The notes below the pieces were generated by a model, which was not told the origin of the DNA, did no database searches, and saw nothing but the letters and a program-made list of their open reading frames with translations. Made by a program: the position numbers and the translations under genes. A DNA stretch of 7,321 bases. Origin: JBBQLG01 sp038327655 (GTDB lineage: Bacteria > Bacteroidota > Bacteroidia > Cytophagales > Spirosomataceae). Location of the stretch: assembly GCA_038327655.1 (NCBI GenBank), contig JBBQLG010000218.1, positions 1 to 7,321 of the forward strand. Direction: 5' to 3'. Numbering within the stretch: the stretch's first letter is position 1; each line of letters begins with the position of its first letter. Positions 5,638 to 7,321 of this stretch are shown piece after piece.

Positions 5638-5844
5638 TCAGTCCTTCTTCGGTTTGGTGACCGGCTCGTCGATGGCCTCTTTAATCACCTGTAGGATCAC
5701 GATAAAGGACACGACAGCCAGTAGCAGCGGAGTAATGAATTTAGCCTCCAGCAACCGCTCCCACTGGTAGCCTGTGTTGTGAAACACGACGAAAAACACC
5801 ATCACTACGTACAACACGGCACCGACGCGGGCTAATTTCTTCAT
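5638..5844 (-). CDS. Small two-helix membrane protein downstream of the GAF gene
   Basis: A 68-residue protein starting MKKLARVGAVLYVVMVFFVV. Two hydrophobic stretches (about 7-22 and 37-54) flank a short polar loop with NTGYQWERLLEAKF, and the tail is charged (KEAIDEPVTKPKKD). This predicts an inner-membrane hairpin with both ends in the cytoplasm. I do not recognise the family. The ATG at 5844 is chosen because the first membrane helix follows at once and a purine-rich agagaa lies just before it. A TTG at 5898 in the same frame overlaps the stop codon of the GAF gene but would add 18 polar residues with no signal character. It is 50 bases behind the GAF gene and probably co-transcribed with it. 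Its stop lies 3 bases from the rpiB stop on the other strand, and no terminator is visible between them. Confidence 0.7.
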   Translation of the reverse strand: MKKLARVGAVLYVVMVFFVVFHNTGYQWERLLEAKFITPLLLAVVSFIVILQVIKEAIDEPVTKPKKD

Positions 5845-5894
5845 GGCTTCTCTGTTGGTTTTAGCCGGGCAACGGCGCACAGCCTTTTGTTGGG

Positions 5895-6425
5895 TCAATC
5901 AATCGACAGGTGCTGCACGTACGCTTTAATTACGGGCAGCAGTCTGGGTAAAAGAGCGGCAATAAATGTCTTGTCGGCATCGGTCCAGTGGCGGGGCCGA
6001 CCAAATAGACAGGGCTGTAAAATACCCCACAACTGACCGTTTTCGGTGATGTGCGCATGAATCAGAGCGCGGTGGCCGAAGGTTTTATGTTCAAAGTCGC
6101 GGTTCAGGGTCTCAGCCGGAACAGTTTCCACATCATCCACAAACACCGATGGCTCATCGGCCAGGGCGGCCCGGATCAGCGGGTCTTCGGCGGGTAATTC
6201 GTCGGTGTCTACCTGCCAGTCGTGGATCGGATTGGGAATGGTGTCGTCTTTCCGCCAGCAGAATGCGATACGCCCTTTGCCAGCGTCCGGGTCACGAATG
6301 TACAGGAAACAGCGGTCGGCCTGTAACTGCCGACCAACTGCCCGCAATACCCGATCGATCACTGTTTCGGGCGGGGCATCGGTCTGGAAAAGATCGTTTA
6401 TCGAATCAGTTGACGTGTCCGGCAT
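5895..6425 (-). CDS. Stand-alone GAF-domain protein
   Basis: A 176-residue cytoplasmic protein consisting almost entirely of one GAF domain (about residues 19-168). Recognisable stretches are the amphipathic first helix (VIDRVLRAVGRQLQADRCFLYIRDP, 22-46), the GRIAFCWR strand (51-58), and DPLIRAAL and SVFVDDVET (81-101). FGHRALIHAHI (116-126) and LWGILQPCLFGRPRHWTDAD (132-151) follow. These match a GAF group common in cyanobacteria and Cytophagales. GAF domains bind small ligands or tetrapyrroles or act as partner-binding modules. No histidine kinase, PAS, cyclase or DNA-binding domain is attached here, so the output would have to be another protein. The ATG at 6425 is used; no TAnnTTTG box is visible upstream on this strand. 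The gene lies downstream of a good terminator (6519-6549), so it likely has its own, unseen, promoter. It is followed by the 68-residue membrane protein, a possible partner. Confidence 0.82.
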   Translation of the reverse strand: MPDTSTDSINDLFQTDAPPETVIDRVLRAVGRQLQADRCFLYIRDPDAGKGRIAFCWRKDDTIPNPIHDWQVDTDELPAEDPLIRAALADEPSVFVDDVETVPAETLNRDFEHKTFGHRALIHAHITENGQLWGILQPCLFGRPRHWTDADKTFIAALLPRLLPVIKAYVQHLSID

Positions 6426-6518
6426 ATGGTTATCGCGTTGCGTACGCCTACAATCTGCCGTGGGAGTATTTTGTTTAATCAGTGCTGTCCGTTCGTTTCA
6501 GGGGAGTTGGGCGAACAC

Positions 6519-6549
6519 AAAAAAAGGGCGAATTTCGATCCGTCCTTTT
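6519..6549 (-). terminator. Intrinsic terminator of the 63-aa gene
   Basis: Read on the minus strand, aaaaggacg (6549-6541) pairs with cgccctttt (6530-6522), with one G-T pair and a 10-base loop. The T-run continues so that seven T stand at 6525-6519. It begins 22 bases after the stop of the 63-residue gene, a classic Rho-independent layout, and separates that gene from the GAF gene. Confidence 0.65.
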
Positions 6550-6570
6550 CATTCTGTTTACTACCCAACG

Positions 6571-6762
6571 TTAAAAACGTCGCTTCGACCGCATGAACCG
6601 GGGGAGGCCGCTGGTGATGTATTCACCGATGGGCTGACCCAGTAGCCGCTGAAATCGCCGTTCCAGTTCGGCAACATCGGTGGCCGCTTTTGTGAGGGGG
6701 GTAGGTTTAAATAATTCGTCGCCCAGGAGGCAAGACATAATAAAATAACGGTCGTAGTTCAT
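6571..6762 (-). CDS. 63-residue protein, unknown function
   Basis: A short basic protein that I do not recognise. It begins MNYDRYFIMSCLLGDELFKP, contains a likely amphipathic helix DVAELERRFQRLLGQ (29-43), and ends with a very basic GLPRFMRSKRRF. There is no membrane segment. The segment ERRFQRLLGQPIGEYI (33-48) loosely resembles the end of an AraC-type helix-turn-helix (x-RxF-xx-xxG-xSPxxYI). The rest of that fold is absent, so it could be a decayed piece or a chance likeness. Supporting coding are a convincing terminator 22 bases after the stop, a possible promoter box at 6793-6800, and a position between two unrelated minus-strand genes with 190 bases or more of space around it. A small nucleic-acid-binding protein is conceivable from the charge; nothing firmer can be said. 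Confidence 0.55.
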   Translation of the reverse strand: MNYDRYFIMSCLLGDELFKPTPLTKAATDVAELERRFQRLLGQPIGEYITSGLPRFMRSKRRF

Positions 6763-6792
6763 TATAGCGGAGGTGTTTCATTTTAGGTTATA

Positions 6793-6800
6793 CAAAGGTC
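6793..6800 (-). promoter_or_regulatory. Possible promoter of the 63-aa gene
   Basis: On the minus strand GACCTTTG (6800-6793) matches seven of eight positions of TAnnTTTG, 30 bases before the ATG. GTTG at 6825-6822, 21 bases further upstream, could serve as a weak -33 element. Tentative. Apart from this and the hairpin at 6913-6936, I see nothing in the 233-base gap 6763-6995. Confidence 0.28.
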
Positions 6801-6912
6801 GGCATTATAAAGTATGCATAGCAACGTAGATCAGTTGATATAAAGGGCCGTTCACTAAATTTTAATGTTTTTCTCACTTCATATACTACCCGGAACAAAA
6901 CAACGTATACCA

Positions 6913-6936
6913 ACCTGAAGGTCAATCCCTTCGGGT
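6913..6936 (-). terminator. Hairpin after the ABC permease gene
   Basis: A 9-bp stem (6913-6921 with 6928-6936, one G-T pair) and a 6-base loop lie 60 bases past the permease stop. On the minus strand the stem is followed within about 15 bases by a T-rich stretch (gttgttttgtt). A terminator for the permease gene is the simplest reading. Confidence 0.4.
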
Positions 6937-6995
6937 GATGAAACAGCGTCCGTCTTTTATGGCACAGGAACCGGAAAAGTACCCCAGCCGCGCGA

Positions 6996-7321
6996 CTATA
7001 GCATGGACCGGTAACCGGCAGCCCGGCGGGCGGGAAACCACGATGTAAGCACGGTAATCAGGATCACCAGCAATGTGGTTAACACAAGATCATTGGCGTC
7101 GATCCGAACCGGATACGCGTCGATAATGGAGCTGACCGTTCCCAGGCCTACCAACCCATATCGGTCCTGTAGCCAGCAAAGCGCAAGGCCCAGCAGTAGC
7201 CCCGAAAAGGCGCCGATTAGGGCAATAAGTGCTCCTTCGGCCAGGAAAATCCCGCGCACCAGCCCGGTTGTAGCGCCCATTGCAAAGAGAATACGGATGT
7301 CCTCTTTCTTTTCAATCACCA
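6996..7321 (-). CDS. ABC transporter permease, LolC/LolE/FtsX type (partial, C-terminus)
   Basis: The last 108 codons or so of an inner-membrane permease whose start lies beyond the right edge of the window. The visible sequence begins with the family signature VIEKKEDIRILFAMGATTGLV (conserved as E-K-x-x-D-I-x-x-L-x-x-M-G-A in lipoprotein-releasing permeases). GIFLAEGALIALIGAFSGLL starts a membrane helix at about residues 23-50 of the visible part. A periplasmic loop containing DAYPVRID, a last helix (76-94) and the closing WFPARRAA follow. In LolCDE, such permeases extract lipoproteins from the inner membrane for transfer to the outer membrane; Bacteroidetes carry several FtsX-like paralogs, so the exact substrate is not certain. 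The short basic end after ARRAA is normal. No ATPase partner is visible in the window. A hairpin lies 60 bases downstream. Confidence 0.87.
   Translation of the reverse strand, partial: VIEKKEDIRILFAMGATTGLVRGIFLAEGALIALIGAFSGLLLGLALCWLQDRYGLVGLGTVSSIIDAYPVRIDANDLVLTTLLVILITVLTSWFPARRAAGYRSML

Noticed and set aside
1..7321. Search for CRISPR arrays, tRNA or rRNA genes, insertion sequences, and a defence system
   Set aside because: No regularly spaced repeats, cloverleaf sequences, transposase motifs or recognised defence proteins were seen on either strand.

Overview
This window looks like chromosomal DNA from a GC-moderate Bacteroidetes, most likely a Cytophagales/Spirosoma-like genus (inference). 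Three things point that way. The protein families and their wording fit. There are no Shine-Dalgarno sequences ahead of the start codons. Copies of the Bacteroidetes -7 promoter element TAnnTTTG sit just upstream of two clear gene starts, at 3201 and 5173. No rRNA, tRNA, CRISPR array, transposase or phage gene was seen.

Left part (1-1854, plus strand): an alpha/beta-hydrolase esterase of the COG4947 type ends at 710. An AT-richer stretch follows, holding a 74-residue two-helix membrane protein (890-1114). Immediately behind it lies a headless 52-codon remnant of a DinB/YfiT-family protein (1166-1324), so the locus appears to have been disrupted by deletion or insertion. A 163-residue conserved-looking protein of unknown function follows (1363-1854).

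Middle part (2008-5634, plus strand): three well-separated genes. The first is a single-domain ATP-grasp ligase with an unusual 41-residue Lys/Pro/Asp/Glu tail; its stop codon is built into an 18-bp perfect terminator stem. The second is a large periplasmic di-heme peroxidase (MauG/CcpA family) fused to an N-terminal imelysin-like helical domain. The third is rpiB, ribose-5-phosphate isomerase B of the Glu-type (Mycobacterium-like) active-site class. The last two each have a TAnnTTTG box close to the start codon and are probably transcribed on their own.

Right part (5638-7321, minus strand): a GAF-domain protein followed by a 68-residue two-helix membrane protein, likely one transcript, converging on rpiB with only 3 bases between stop codons. 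Upstream of them is a 63-residue unknown protein with a good T-tract terminator. At the window edge is the C-terminal third of a LolC/LolE/FtsX-type ABC transporter permease.

How the genes relate: no single pathway joins them all. The esterase and the ATP-grasp ligase belong to families that can act together in amide-bond-forming small-molecule pathways, but here they are separated by the decayed DinB locus, so a link is only a hypothesis. The most unusual items are the imelysin-di-heme peroxidase fusion, the decayed DinB locus and the charged tail of the ATP-grasp enzyme.
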